From: Desulfococcaceae bacterium HSG9
GTDB lineage: Bacteria > Desulfobacterota > Desulfobacteria > Desulfobacterales > JAUCGF01
Assembly: GCA_030378005.1 (NCBI GenBank)
Contig: JAUCGF010000072.1
Span: 74,542 to 127,270 of the forward strand
Length of the DNA stretch: 52,729 nt
Reading direction: 5' to 3'
The notes under the pieces are model-generated. The model had not been told where the DNA came from and made no database searches. It saw nothing but the letters and a program-made list of their open reading frames with translations. Below are positions 8,675-18,073 of this stretch, piece by piece (the stretch's first letter is position 1; every line of letters starts with the position of its first letter). The position numbers were made by a program, and so were the translations under genes.

Positions 8675-8920
8675 ATGAAGCTCAAGCACACAATTGATAT
8701 TAATATTTGTAAGGGATGCGGGTTATGTATTACCGTTTGCCCTAAAAAAGTGTTAGAGATAGCGGATAAAGTCAGCAGCAAGGGCTATTACCCTGCGTAT
8801 CAGGCGCGTTCTGAAGATTGCATTTATTGTGCGATCTGTTGTACGATGTGTCCGGATGTGGCTATCACAATAACCGAATCAGCCGATGAAGCGGCATTCA
8901 AACAGGAAATGGAGGCATAA
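8675..8920 (+). CDS. korD: 2-oxoacid:ferredoxin oxidoreductase, ferredoxin-like delta subunit
   Basis: 81 residues with two complete [4Fe-4S] motifs: Cys 12/15/18/22 and Cys 49/52/55/59, the second in the unusual run CIYCAICCTMCP. This subunit carries electrons from the thiamine-diphosphate site to ferredoxin in the cytoplasm. GGAGAG precedes the ATG. The next gene starts one base past the stop codon, so translational coupling is likely. Substrate (2-oxoglutarate, or branched-chain 2-oxoacids as in Vor) cannot be read from this subunit. Confidence 0.88.
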   Translation: MKLKHTIDINICKGCGLCITVCPKKVLEIADKVSSKGYYPAYQARSEDCIYCAICCTMCPDVAITITESADEAAFKQEMEA

Positions 8921-8921
8921 T

Positions 8922-9998
8922 ATGGGCAAAGTGTTGATGAAAGGCAATGAGGCTATTGCTGAAGCGGCGATTCGCGCCGGATGCCTGAACTATTTCGCTT
9001 ATCCGATCACCCCCCAATCCGAAGTGGCTGAATATCTGGCCAAACGCATGCCTGAAGTAGATGGCGTGTTTTTACAGGGCGAAAGCGAAGTCGCTGTTGG
9101 GTATATGATTTTCGGAGCATCTGCATGCGGCGCACGGGTGATGACCACGTCATCAAGTCCGGGCGTCAGTCTTATGGGCGAAGCGATCAGTTATATTACA
9201 GCGGCGCAATGTCCGGCAGTGTTTGTCAATATTATGCGTGGCGGCCCCGGATTAGGTGGTATTTTGCCGTCCCAGGCCGATTATTTTCAGGCAACCAAAG
9301 GAGGGGGGCATGGTGATTATCGCCTTCTGGTTATGGCGCCTGCCAGTGTTCAGGAAGCCGTTGAAATGATGATGGAAGCGTTTCCGCTGGCTGAAAAATA
9401 TCGTAATCCGGTGATGCTTGTAGGGGACGGATTGATCGGACAGATGATGGAACCGGTGGAATTTCCGGATAATCTCAGCATACCGGCCACTAACAAGGAT
9501 GCCTGGGCCACCAACGGAATGGATACGCGCAAAAGCGATAAACGTAATTTGGTTAAAACGCTTTATCTTAATCCAGAAGAATTAAACGCTCATAATTTGC
9601 TTCTTAAAGCCAAATATGAACGGATGAAACAGGAAGCGGTCAAATATGAACCCTATAATCTGGATAGTGCCTACCAGGTGCTGATTGTCAGTTACGGCAC
9701 CATGAGCCGGGTATGCAAAACCGCTATTGATATGCTGAAAGATGAAGGCATTGAAGTCGGCATGGTGCGACCGCAAACCCTCTTTCCGTTTCCGGAACAG
9801 GCTATTTTTGAAGCGGCGGCGTGTGAAAGCTGCAAAGTGGCTTTAAGCGTTGAAATGAGTATGGGGCAAATGATTGAGGATGTCGAACGCTGTATCAAGG
9901 GGCGTTTGCCGGTAAAATGGCATGGTAAATGCGGTGGGGATGTGCCGACACCTGAAGAAGTTATTGACGCGGTGAAGCGGTTAATCGCCGAATATTAG
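8922..9998 (+). CDS. korA: 2-oxoacid:ferredoxin oxidoreductase, alpha subunit (KorA/VorB type)
   Basis: 358 residues. ATG 8922 is chosen because GGAGG lies 6 bases upstream and the protein then begins MGKVLMKGNEAIAEAAIRAG, the family start; an upstream in-frame ATG at 8886 lies inside korD. The pyrimidine-binding transketolase domain carries YPITPQSEVAEY and FLQGESEVAVGY. The C-terminal domain II is about residues 240-355. It forms the active site with KorB and oxidatively decarboxylates a 2-oxoacid to acyl-CoA and CO2, or the reverse in reductive metabolism. Resemblance to subunits annotated VorB is strong, so 2-oxoisovalerate is a realistic alternative substrate. Confidence 0.87.
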   Translation: MGKVLMKGNEAIAEAAIRAGCLNYFAYPITPQSEVAEYLAKRMPEVDGVFLQGESEVAVGYMIFGASACGARVMTTSSSPGVSLMGEAISYITAAQCPAVFVNIMRGGPGLGGILPSQADYFQATKGGGHGDYRLLVMAPASVQEAVEMMMEAFPLAEKYRNPVMLVGDGLIGQMMEPVEFPDNLSIPATNKDAWATNGMDTRKSDKRNLVKTLYLNPEELNAHNLLLKAKYERMKQEAVKYEPYNLDSAYQVLIVSYGTMSRVCKTAIDMLKDEGIEVGMVRPQTLFPFPEQAIFEAAACESCKVALSVEMSMGQMIEDVERCIKGRLPVKWHGKCGGDVPTPEEVIDAVKRLIAEY

Positions 9999-10103
9999 TT
10001 TTTCCGGCGCTCAAATCTATAAATAAATTTGGAAACATTTGTATTATTTGTATCCGTGCGAAGCTGTTTTCAAATTCAAAAATATTAAACCAGGGAGTAC
10101 AAT

Positions 10104-10862
10104 ATGGGAAAAACATTTAAAAAACCGGAAGCCCTTTCCGACCAGCCGACGCACTATTGTCCGGGCTGCACACATGGGATTATTCACCGGTTGGTAGCCG
10201 AAGTGATCGACGAATTGGGCATTCGCGGTAGCACTGTGGGTATCGCTCCGGTGGGATGCGCTGTGCTGGCGTATAACTATTTCACTTTTGATTTTCAGGA
10301 AGCCGCGCATGGCCGCGCACCGGCAATGGCCACGGGTATCAAACGGGTGCGTCCTGACCTGACTGTTTTCACTTATCAAGGCGATGGGGATTTGGCGAGC
10401 ATTGGCATGGGCGAAATTATTCATGCCGCCAATCGGGGTGAAAAATTCACGACCATTTTTGTAAATAACGCTGTGTATGGGATGACCGGCGGACAGATGG
10501 CGCCAACCACTATGCCGGGGCAACGCACCACGACATCTCCTTTAGGGCGTAAACCGCTTGATGTGGGTATGCCCGTAAAGATGGCCGAATTGTTAGCCGC
10601 ACTGGAAACACCATCTTATATCGCCAGGCAGACGGTGATAAAACCCAAATATGTTAAAAAGGCCAAAAAGTCGATTAAAAAAGCGTTTGAATACCAGCTT
10701 GAAGGACGCTGTTTCTCATTAGTCGAAGTAGTCAGCACCTGTCCGACGAACTGGGGGATGACGCCCGTGGATGCCTTAAAATGGACGGAAGACACTTTGC
10801 TACCCTATTATAAACTGGGTGAATATAAAACACCGACAAACGGAGGAAACGATGCAAAATGA
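10104..10862 (+). CDS. korB: 2-oxoacid:ferredoxin oxidoreductase, beta subunit (thiamine diphosphate binding)
   Basis: 252 residues. The GDGDLASIG...[11 protein letters not shown] stretch (about residues 93-130) is the thiamine diphosphate/Mg site. Cys 19 and 22 (HYCPGCTHG), Cys 52 and a C-terminal CPTNWG cysteine are placed to hold the proximal [4Fe-4S] cluster. It follows korA after 105 bases, a larger gap than elsewhere in the operon, with GGGAG before the ATG. It overlaps korC by 11 bases. Length and motifs are normal. Confidence 0.88.
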   Translation: MGKTFKKPEALSDQPTHYCPGCTHGIIHRLVAEVIDELGIRGSTVGIAPVGCAVLAYNYFTFDFQEAAHGRAPAMATGIKRVRPDLTVFTYQGDGDLASIGMGEIIHAANRGEKFTTIFVNNAVYGMTGGQMAPTTMPGQRTTTSPLGRKPLDVGMPVKMAELLAALETPSYIARQTVIKPKYVKKAKKSIKKAFEYQLEGRCFSLVEVVSTCPTNWGMTPVDALKWTEDTLLPYYKLGEYKTPTNGGNDAK

Positions 10863-11388
10863 GGTGATGTTTGCAGGTTTTGGCGGCCAGGGCATTATGT
10901 TAATGGGTAAAATTCTGGCGCATGCTGCGATGGAACAAGGGCTTGAAGTGGCGTGGATTCCCTCTTACGGCCCTGAAATGCGCGGCGGAACGGCATACTG
11001 CACAGTTGTTGTGAATGAACGTCCGATCGGTTCGCCGATCATTCGTAATCCGCGCCATCTGGTTGCCATGAACCGTCCTTCTTTGGAAAAATTCGCTCCA
11101 ATGGTGAAAACCGGCGGTGTTATATTGATTAACAGCTCGTTAATTGACATTGGCGCCGGCCGCACAGATGTTGATGCTCTGAATGTGCCTGTTAATGAAA
11201 TTGCGGCAGAAATCGGCGCGGCCAAAGCGGCGAATATTGTGGCATTGGCCGCCTTTGTCAGCCGCAGCCATATCGTTGATTTTGAATTGATGCGCGAAGC
11301 CGTGAAAAATGAATTTGCCGCCAAAGCCAAATTTATTCCGCTTAATATGAAAGCCGTGGATCGAGGTGCGGAGATTGCGCAAGCGTAG
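10852..11388 (+). CDS. korC: 2-oxoacid:ferredoxin oxidoreductase, gamma subunit
   Basis: 178 residues. ATG 10852 is preceded by GGAGGA inside the korB end; an earlier in-frame start at 10819 would overlap korB further without a site. Motifs [14 protein letters not shown] and [14 protein letters not shown] are typical of the gamma subunit, which closes the substrate and CoA cavity. It is the last gene of the ATPase-korDABC operon, with no clear terminator after it. A palindromic GTGAAACGTGATT repeat lies 25 bases downstream. Confidence 0.87.
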   Translation: MQNEVMFAGFGGQGIMLMGKILAHAAMEQGLEVAWIPSYGPEMRGGTAYCTVVVNERPIGSPIIRNPRHLVAMNRPSLEKFAPMVKTGGVILINSSLIDIGAGRTDVDALNVPVNEIAAEIGAAKAANIVALAAFVSRSHIVDFELMREAVKNEFAAKAKFIPLNMKAVDRGAEIAQA

Positions 11389-11413
11389 GAAAAGGATGAA
11401 TTCCCCGGCCATC

Positions 11414-11453
11414 TGTGAAACGTGATTCGTGAAACGCGAATTCACGCATCATG
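11414..11453. repeat. Second copy of the GTGAAACGTGATTCG palindromic repeat
   Basis: GTGAAACGTGATTCGTGAAAC followed by GAATTCACGCATCA forms a short imperfect hairpin. It shares its words with 5156-5231. It lies between korC and the hybrid kinase gene. Confidence 0.55.
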
Positions 11454-11550
11454 TTTTAAAAATCACAATTGAGGTGGTTATTTTGTCCCTGATCCGTAGC
11501 GGAATGCCGGATTTCACCATTCACCATTCCACATTTCAAAAAGGTAAATT

Positions 11551-13110
11551 ATGCATAATCATAAAATTCTTTTAGTTGATGATGACACATTGGTTTTGGA
11601 ATTCACCGGCATCGCTCTCATAAACCAGGGTTACGAGCTTAAAACCGCTGAAAGTGGAGAGGAGGCTTTAAAATTACTTGAAGAAGAAGCCTTTGACTTG
11701 GTGATTACTGATTTGGTGATGGACGCAATTGATGGCATTGACGTTTTAAAAGCGGTAAAAGAAAAATACGCTGACACAATGACGATAATATTTACCGGTT
11801 ATGGCAATTTATCATCTGCGGTTGAAGCTTTAAGATTAAATGCCGAAGATTATTTGTTGAAACCCTGTAAAATCGAAGATATGGTTTTTCGGATAGAGCG
11901 TTGTCTTGAGAAACTGGAGTTAAAACGAAGAATCAGACGTATGGAAGCTGATGCCATCAAAGCGCGTAAATTTGAAACCATTGCGGTTATGACAGACGGA
12001 ATCGCACATGATTATAATAATTTGCTCAGTGTCGTAATGGGGAATATATCACTTGCGCAAACCTATTTGAAACCTGATGACAAAAACACCAAACTTTTAA
12101 GCAATGCTGAGAAGGCGCTGATACAAATCAAAGACTTAACGCAGCAATTATTTACTTTTTCGGAAAATTTTACACCCATGAAAAAAAATATTGCTATCGC
12201 GCCGATGCTCAAAAGTCTGGCAATGCTTTTTACCAGCGAATCTGAATCTGAATGTCATTTTGATGTTGCGGATAATCTTTGGTCTGTGGAAATTGATCGC
12301 GCTCAAATCGGACAGGTTATTCGAAACTTGGTACTCAATGCTGAGGATGCCATGCCTCTCGGAGGTACCATCAAAATCAGCGCTATAAATAAAAAGATAA
12401 CGCGAGAGAATAAATCGGTTACTTCCCCAGGTGAATATATCGAAATATCAATTGAAGATCGAGGGGTTGGAATACCGCCTGAACTGACAGATAAAATTTT
12501 TGATCCTTATTTTTCAACAAAGGAAAAAGGGGTTCAAAAAGGAATGGGGTTGGGACTTGCGATTTGCCACTCTGTTATTAAAAAGCACGGCGGTTATTTG
12601 AAAGTTAAATCAAAACCGGGTGAGGGTTCTGTATTTTCCTTTTTATTGCCGGCTTCATCTCGCAAAACAGTTAAATCCGGAACGCTTCGTATTCCATCCC
12701 TTCATACGCCCCTGAAAGTTTCAGAAAAAATTCTGGTGATGGACGATGAAGAGATGATCAGAGAACTTTCGGCGGAAATGTTGCGTCGTCTGGGGTATGA
12801 TGCGATCTGTTCCGATGAAGGCCTTAAAACTCTGTCCTTATATCAGGAAGCTATGGAAATAGGGGAACCGTTTGATGCCGCTATTTTAGATTTGACCATC
12901 AGGGGAGGGATGGGAGGAATTGAAACGATGCGAGAATTGCTTAAAATCGATTCGCAAGCTAAAGCAATCATATCCACCGGCTATTCTGTAAACGAAATTA
13001 TGATGGATTATAAAAAATACGGTTTTTGCGGTGTAATCGCCAAACCGTACAGTTTTCAAAAACTGCATGATGTGTTAAGTCGTGTTTTGGAAGTTGAAGT
13101 TATAACTTAA
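11551..13110 (+). CDS. Hybrid two-component protein: receiver - histidine kinase - receiver
   Basis: 519 residues, soluble. The N-terminal receiver has Asp 54 (VITDLVMD) and Lys 104 (LLKPC). The dimerisation/phosphoacceptor helix holds GIAHDYNNLL with His 153. The ATP-binding domain shows N (NAEDAM), DRGVGIPPE and GMGLGLAICHSVI boxes. The C-terminal receiver (about residues 393-515) has LVMDDEEM and ILDLTIRGG with the acceptor Asp. It senses via an upstream kinase acting on its first receiver, since it lacks its own sensor domain. It is transcribed alone or with the YchF-like gene, whose start is 21 bases past its stop. Target unknown. Confidence 0.88.
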   Translation: MHNHKILLVDDDTLVLEFTGIALINQGYELKTAESGEEALKLLEEEAFDLVITDLVMDAIDGIDVLKAVKEKYADTMTIIFTGYGNLSSAVEALRLNAEDYLLKPCKIEDMVFRIERCLEKLELKRRIRRMEADAIKARKFETIAVMTDGIAHDYNNLLSVVMGNISLAQTYLKPDDKNTKLLSNAEKALIQIKDLTQQLFTFSENFTPMKKNIAIAPMLKSLAMLFTSESESECHFDVADNLWSVEIDRAQIGQVIRNLVLNAEDAMPLGGTIKISAINKKITRENKSVTSPGEYIEISIEDRGVGIPPELTDKIFDPYFSTKEKGVQKGMGLGLAICHSVIKKHGGYLKVKSKPGEGSVFSFLLPASSRKTVKSGTLRIPSLHTPLKVSEKILVMDDEEMIRELSAEMLRRLGYDAICSDEGLKTLSLYQEAMEIGEPFDAAILDLTIRGGMGGIETMRELLKIDSQAKAIISTGYSVNEIMMDYKKYGFCGVIAKPYSFQKLHDVLSRVLEVEVIT

Positions 13111-13131
13111 AACTTCAAAAGGATTATAATT

Positions 13132-14166
13132 ATGAAACTGGGTATCATCGGTTTGCCGGGATCCGGCAAAGCCACAATTTTAGAAGCATTGACCCATTAT
13201 GCGGCAGATACTGGCTATAAGGGCGACGATCGGTTGCAAACTGTCCGAGTTCCGGAGCAACGTGTTGAAATTTTAAGCGATATGTACAAGCCTCGCAAGA
13301 CTGTCTTTGCACAGGTGGAATACTTTCTTCCCGGACGGGCGACACAATCAGCGGAATCCGGTAAAACACAAAATCCGTTGACGCGCGTACGTGATTGTGA
13401 TGCGTTGATTCATGTTGTTAAAAATTTCAGCATCTATGGGGGCGAAGCGCCAACCGCGGCTGATGATTGGCAATCTCTTGATCAGGAATTAATCCTTGCC
13501 GATATGATTGTCGTTGAAAAGCGCCTTGAGCGTATTGAACAGGAAAAAAAGCGCAATCGTAAAATCGAACAGCAAGAACTTGAACTGTTGGAAGAATGTT
13601 ATCAGCATCTTGAAAATGAAAGGCCCCTGCGGCAATATCCCCATCTTGCCACAGCGCCTTTATTGAAAGGCTTCGCCCTGCTATCGGCTAAACCTGTACT
13701 GATCCTATTTAACAATGATGATGGAGATGACAGCGTTCCGGCAATAACAGAGTTGGCGGACAGTGAAAATTGTATGGCCGTTCAAGGCAAACTTGAGCAG
13801 GAATTGGCGCAGATGTCGGCCGAAGAAGCAGCCGAATTTATGCTTGAATTTAATATCAGCGCATCCGTTACAGACCGTGTGATAAAAAAATCATACAGGT
13901 TATTAGGGCTGATCTCTTTTTTCACCGTGGGAGAAGATGAAGTCCGGGCGTGGACGATTCACAGCGGAACCCAGGCTGTTAATGCTGCCGCCGCTATCCA
14001 TACCGATATTCAAAGGGGCTTTATCCGTGCCGAAGTTGCCGCCTATACGGATTTGATCGCTGCCGGCAGCTATGCAGAAGCGCGCAAGCAAGGTGTTGTA
14101 CGACTGGAAGGCAAAACTTACGAAGTTAATGACGGCGATATTATCAATTTCCGCTTTAATGTATGA
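13132..14166 (+). CDS. YchF/OLA1-like protein with a degenerate GTPase domain
   Basis: 344 residues. The C-terminal DUF933/TGS part (WTIHSGTQAVNAAAAIHTD, GFIRAEV, and a GKTYEVNDGDIINFRFNV end) is classic YchF. The N-terminal G domain is worn. G1 is GLPGSGKAT, with Ala at the Mg-contacting Ser position. The usual DxAG of G3 reads YFLPGRA, and the NxxE specificity motif of YchF is replaced by FNNDDGDD. The helical insertion (about residues 120-165) is charged and coiled-coil-like. It may therefore bind nucleotide weakly or act as a ribosome-associated scaffold. A canonical YchF probably exists elsewhere in the genome. Confidence 0.75.
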   Translation: MKLGIIGLPGSGKATILEALTHYAADTGYKGDDRLQTVRVPEQRVEILSDMYKPRKTVFAQVEYFLPGRATQSAESGKTQNPLTRVRDCDALIHVVKNFSIYGGEAPTAADDWQSLDQELILADMIVVEKRLERIEQEKKRNRKIEQQELELLEECYQHLENERPLRQYPHLATAPLLKGFALLSAKPVLILFNNDDGDDSVPAITELADSENCMAVQGKLEQELAQMSAEEAAEFMLEFNISASVTDRVIKKSYRLLGLISFFTVGEDEVRAWTIHSGTQAVNAAAAIHTDIQRGFIRAEVAAYTDLIAAGSYAEARKQGVVRLEGKTYEVNDGDIINFRFNV

Positions 14167-14310
14167 TACCTCAAAAATTACAAGTTTAAAGTTACAAATC
14201 ATTTCATCACATATTGCCCAAATCTGATATGGCATAGAAACCAATAAAATTATAGCCATATTTTTTCAGTTAGTGTCTGATTTAATATCGGCATCAACTT
14301 ACAAGAACGA

Positions 14311-17175
14311 ATGATGAGTATGATATCTAAGGTTCCCAAACGCTTATGGCGGGGTTTTATCCGTAGGGCTGCCCTGCTTTTGGCTGGTGTGCTTTTAGTT
14401 CTTGGTGTCGCAACATGCCTTAGTTTTTTCAACTTTTATCTGCCCATGTATCTGGAAACCGATTTGCTTCCATCTCTATCCCGTCGGGTTGGAATCAGCT
14501 CTTTTTCCTGTGATGTGCGCAGCATCGGATTGAATCATGCGGATATTAGTGAGCTGCGTATCGGAAGTACCGTAAAAGATGCTGTGCAGATTGATTCCGT
14601 GAGATTGGATTATTCCATTAAAGGTTTGTATGAGAGACATATAAAACGAATAATTATCAGCAACCTGGAATTCCAATTGCGCTATCGGGACGGTCAGTGG
14701 CAGATTGAAGGGCTGAATTGGGAAAAAATATTCCAGAGTTTGCCGAAAAAAGAAAGGACTGTATCATCTTCCGAATCTGAACACGCACCTGTAACTATTG
14801 GAAAAATTGATATCCGTAATGCGATTTTGGTGGTAACCCGGCAGGCACAAAATTTCAGATTGCCTTTTGATATCGAAATAACGCCTCAAAACGATTCATC
14901 ATTTTTACGTCGGGCTGACAGTATCATCCATCTTTATCCGGATGGACAAAAACTGGTTTGTAACGTCGCTGTTGATTTTGTTCATAACGCCTGCACATTA
15001 TCCTTGGATACGAATAATCTTCAGTTAGCCAAATTCAAAGATTATCTGCCTTCGCCAGATGATATGTTATTGAGGAGCCTTACGGAAGTTCATGCCAAGG
15101 TCAGCCTGGCTCTGGCTCCTTTGAATTTCACTGATATACAGGCAGATTTGTATTTGCGTGATTTTAAGGCCGGCTATAAGCAAACAATGCTGGAAAATTT
15201 ACATGCAAGCAGCCAAATTTTAAAGAAGGCTTCAAAGAAAGAACCCACATTAAGACCGCCTGTGCATATCCGTTTGACGAGTAAAAGCACTCAAAACTGG
15301 GAGTTTGCCGTTATGAATCTAACTGTTTCTAATCCAGTGCATTTAGATATTGAAACCTTTTCAGGTATCTTAGAAACTAAAACGGATCAGATTCAGGCAA
15401 CCGGAAATTATACCATGACTGTCACACCGAGCGAGGAACCTGCTTCCAAGTTAAATGTCGTTCAGCCCCTTAAAATCAAAGGGCATTATCAGACCAAGAT
15501 GAAACCCGATGGCACTTGGGATTTACTTGCGTCCGCTTCGTCGCGTAAAGCGCAAATCAAATACAACGAACTGACTTTTACATCTCCATCACAGAGTATT
15601 GAAATCACTGGTCAGGGCGTATCTGAATTTGGAATTCAAAATTCAGAACTCCCCATTTCAAATATCCGGTTGGAAGCGAATATTAGTGATTGGCAAGTTT
15701 TGGCGAATGACAAAACATTTAGCGGTAAGGCGATAACTTTAAAAGGATGGACCAATTTTGATAATCCATCCGATAGTATGCCGCAGGTTAGGTTTGCCTT
15801 AAAAACACCGGTCAACGGATTAATGAACAAAAATATTCGGTTTGAAATTCCGACTTTTATTACAACTGGCCAGGCAGGCATGGATAAGCAGGGCAAAATC
15901 AATTTCAACGGACAGATTGAATTGAAAAATGCTCGGATAAACGATTCCGGAACTCATACAGCAATAAATGGCATTAATGTAAAATTACCGTTGCAATGGC
16001 CCTATTCGCAAAAAAGTGCTAAAGGAACTTTGACGATTAAAAAATTGCAATGGCAAAAGAAATCCCTGGGGTCGGTCAAGGCAACATTGAATCAAACACT
16101 GAATCATAAAAAGACGGGGGGAGGCATTTTCACGGGGACTTATTTCAGTACCATCGCCCCAAACCTGAGAGCATCACTTTCCGGTAAATTAAACCTGTCT
16201 TCTTTAACTGATTATCAGGTCGAAACAAAATTTCGGATATCCCGTTATAAAATTGATACGAAGAAGGCTGGTGCTGATTTTGACATAACCCGTTTTTTAC
16301 CGCAGGCCGAAGGCTTAACATTCAGTGGTGAATTAAGTATGAACGCCAGCTTAAAAATTCTCCCAAACGGCATTAAAGGAAAATTACAATCTGAAATCAA
16401 CGCGGCCCGCATTGAACTGAAAGAAACAGGATTGATTCTCGAAGGTGTTGATGTACGGATGAATATACCGGATTTACCCAAGTTACGAAGCGCGCCCGGC
16501 CAGGTTTTCAGTTTTAAAAAGGGGGCATTGGGCAAACTTAAATTCAATAATGGCAAGGTAAAATTTCAAATCGAATCCGCCCAATCATTTCTGATCGAGA
16601 CCGGTGAATTCGCATGGTGCAATGGTCGTGTTGACACGCCGGCCATACGCATTAAGGCCGGCGTTAAGGACTATTCCGGAATCCTTTACTGTGATCGCCT
16701 CAATTTCAGTATGCTTTTGAACCAATTGGGGGATGTAACCGCCAATGGTCAGGGAACCGTAAACGGACGTTTACCGGTGCGATTTGTTAATAATAAAATC
16801 AGTTTCCAAGATGGTTTTTTGTATTCAACTCCCGGCCAAGAAGGCACGATTCAAATCACGTCTTCATCGTTTGGCCAGACCGGCATACCGGGCAACGCTC
16901 AAAACGCTCAGATTGAACTTGCCAAAGAAGCGCTAAAAGATTATACTTATAAATGGGTCAGGCTGAATTTGACAACGCAAGGTGAACTCTTAAAAGCCCG
17001 TTTGCAAACAGACGGCAAACCAGTCAACCCTTTACCTTTTATTTATGATAAAAAACTAGGTGCCTTCACACGCATAGAGACAGGTGCTGGATCACGGTTT
17101 CAGGGAATCCGGCTGGATGTCAATTTCAGCCTGCCGTTGAATAAAATATTACATTATGGAACAAAATTGCAGTAA
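14311..17175 (+). CDS. ydbH: YdbH-like inner-membrane-anchored intermembrane lipid-transport protein
   Basis: 954 residues. One N-terminal membrane anchor (about residues 21-45) precedes a long beta-rich, AsmA-like periplasmic body. The C-terminus (GIRLDVNFSLPLNKIL) is the conserved end of YdbH (Pfam dicarboxylate transport family). In Escherichia coli YdbH is an AsmA-like protein that bridges the envelope together with the lipoprotein YnbE to move phospholipid to the outer membrane. The next two genes here are ynbE- and ydbL-like, so the whole system is present. ATG 14311 has only a weak ribosome-binding site; ATG 14314 is an alternative. Confidence 0.78.
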   Translation: MMSMISKVPKRLWRGFIRRAALLLAGVLLVLGVATCLSFFNFYLPMYLETDLLPSLSRRVGISSFSCDVRSIGLNHADISELRIGSTVKDAVQIDSVRLDYSIKGLYERHIKRIIISNLEFQLRYRDGQWQIEGLNWEKIFQSLPKKERTVSSSESEHAPVTIGKIDIRNAILVVTRQAQNFRLPFDIEITPQNDSSFLRRADSIIHLYPDGQKLVCNVAVDFVHNACTLSLDTNNLQLAKFKDYLPSPDDMLLRSLTEVHAKVSLALAPLNFTDIQADLYLRDFKAGYKQTMLENLHASSQILKKASKKEPTLRPPVHIRLTSKSTQNWEFAVMNLTVSNPVHLDIETFSGILETKTDQIQATGNYTMTVTPSEEPASKLNVVQPLKIKGHYQTKMKPDGTWDLLASASSRKAQIKYNELTFTSPSQSIEITGQGVSEFGIQNSELPISNIRLEANISDWQVLANDKTFSGKAITLKGWTNFDNPSDSMPQVRFALKTPVNGLMNKNIRFEIPTFITTGQAGMDKQGKINFNGQIELKNARINDSGTHTAINGINVKLPLQWPYSQKSAKGTLTIKKLQWQKKSLGSVKATLNQTLNHKKTGGGIFTGTYFSTIAPNLRASLSGKLNLSSLTDYQVETKFRISRYKIDTKKAGADFDITRFLPQAEGLTFSGELSMNASLKILPNGIKGKLQSEINAARIELKETGLILEGVDVRMNIPDLPKLRSAPGQVFSFKKGALGKLKFNNGKVKFQIESAQSFLIETGEFAWCNGRVDTPAIRIKAGVKDYSGILYCDRLNFSMLLNQLGDVTANGQGTVNGRLPVRFVNNKISFQDGFLYSTPGQEGTIQITSSSFGQTGIPGNAQNAQIELAKEALKDYTYKWVRLNLTTQGELLKARLQTDGKPVNPLPFIYDKKLGAFTRIETGAGSRFQGIRLDVNFSLPLNKILHYGTKLQ

Positions 17176-17200
17176 TCAAAAATGGGAAAAGGAGAAGAAT

Positions 17201-17428
17201 ATGCCAATTGCAAGAAAAATAGTTGCTGTCGCTTTATTTTTAACGTTGTTTGCGTGCCAGTCGAAACATGACATCAATGTTGAGCCTGTCGAAATAAAAC
17301 CGATTCATATTACCATTGATGTTAATGTTCGCATTGAAAAAGCCTTAGATGACTTTTTTTCTGACATTGATCAGGAAGAAAAAAAAATTGAGACCCAGAA
17401 AAATATAAATGGGTCAAATGTGGAATGA
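17201..17428 (+). CDS. ynbE: YnbE-like outer-membrane lipoprotein
   Basis: 75 residues. ATG 17201 has GGAGAAG upstream; the earlier in-frame ATG lies within ydbH. The signal peptide ends in the lipobox LFAC, with Cys 19 as lipidation site. Residue 20 is Gln, not Asp, so delivery to the outer membrane is expected. The body PVEIKPIHITIDVNVRI is the YnbE family signature, thought to stack as a beta strand on the open end of YdbH. Its position between ydbH and ydbL matches the enterobacterial order. Confidence 0.8.
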   Translation: MPIARKIVAVALFLTLFACQSKHDINVEPVEIKPIHITIDVNVRIEKALDDFFSDIDQEEKKIETQKNINGSNVE

Positions 17429-17489
17429 TGAATTCCGAAATCTAATAATTGATAACCAAAGATTACATTATACAAAGGAGAGGCAAAAA

Positions 17490-17861
17490 ATGCAAAAACG
17501 ATGTTTTTTAAAAATTTCAGCCAGTTTCGTTTTTATTTTATTTTTTATGGCAACGTTTGTTCAGAGCGCTGATATCAAATCACGAATGCAGGCGCGCCTG
17601 CCGCAAATTATCAAGCTCAAAACCCAGGGCATTATCGGGGAAAACAGTCAAGGCTTACTTGAGTTTCGAGGTGCAAACAAAAACGGTGCAGACATAGTGA
17701 ATGCCGAAAACGCTGACCGCCAAAAGATATACAAGGCCATTGCAAAACAGCAGGGGGTTGATGTGACGCTTGTCAGCCAAAAACGCGCCCAACAAATACG
17801 GGCGAAAGCCGGCGCGGGCGAATGGCTGCAAAAACCTGACGGGCAGTGGTATAAAAAATGA
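17490..17861 (+). CDS. ydbL: YdbL-like periplasmic protein (DUF1318)
   Basis: 123 residues from ATG 17490 (GGAGAGG upstream). An N-terminal signal peptide ends near FVQSADIKSRM. The mature part has MQARLPQIIKLKTQGIIGE, a glycine-rich middle and RAKAGAGEWLQKPDGQWYKK at the end, all typical of the DUF1318/YdbL family. The family is thought to chaperone assembly of the YdbH-YnbE bridge. It is the third gene of the trio, with a short inverted repeat (TGATAAGGT/ACTTTATCA) overlapping and following its stop codon. Confidence 0.8.
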   Translation: MQKRCFLKISASFVFILFFMATFVQSADIKSRMQARLPQIIKLKTQGIIGENSQGLLEFRGANKNGADIVNAENADRQKIYKAIAKQQGVDVTLVSQKRAQQIRAKAGAGEWLQKPDGQWYKK

Positions 17862-17881
17862 TAAGGTGATTTTTAATAAAA

Positions 17882-17978
17882 GACTTTATCAGAAATAAGA
17901 AAGCCTCTGAAGCCGCCTTAATGATTTCAGTAAGTTGGTATCTGAAAAAGTACCTGATAGCTTATTTCCGATAAGGTC
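17882..17978. repeat. Short inverted-repeat element after ydbL
   Basis: GACTTTATCAGAAATAAG (17882-17899) and its near reverse complement (17961-17978, two differences) bound a 97-base non-coding segment. It could be a terminator structure or a miniature element. No second copy was seen in the window. Confidence 0.45.
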
Positions 17979-18073
17979 TAAAGAATATCCCACTTATTTT
18001 AGTAAAAATGAATTTTATTTCTTACCGAGATATTTATTTTTGTTTTCACCTTACACTTTGCCCTGTCAGAGAC

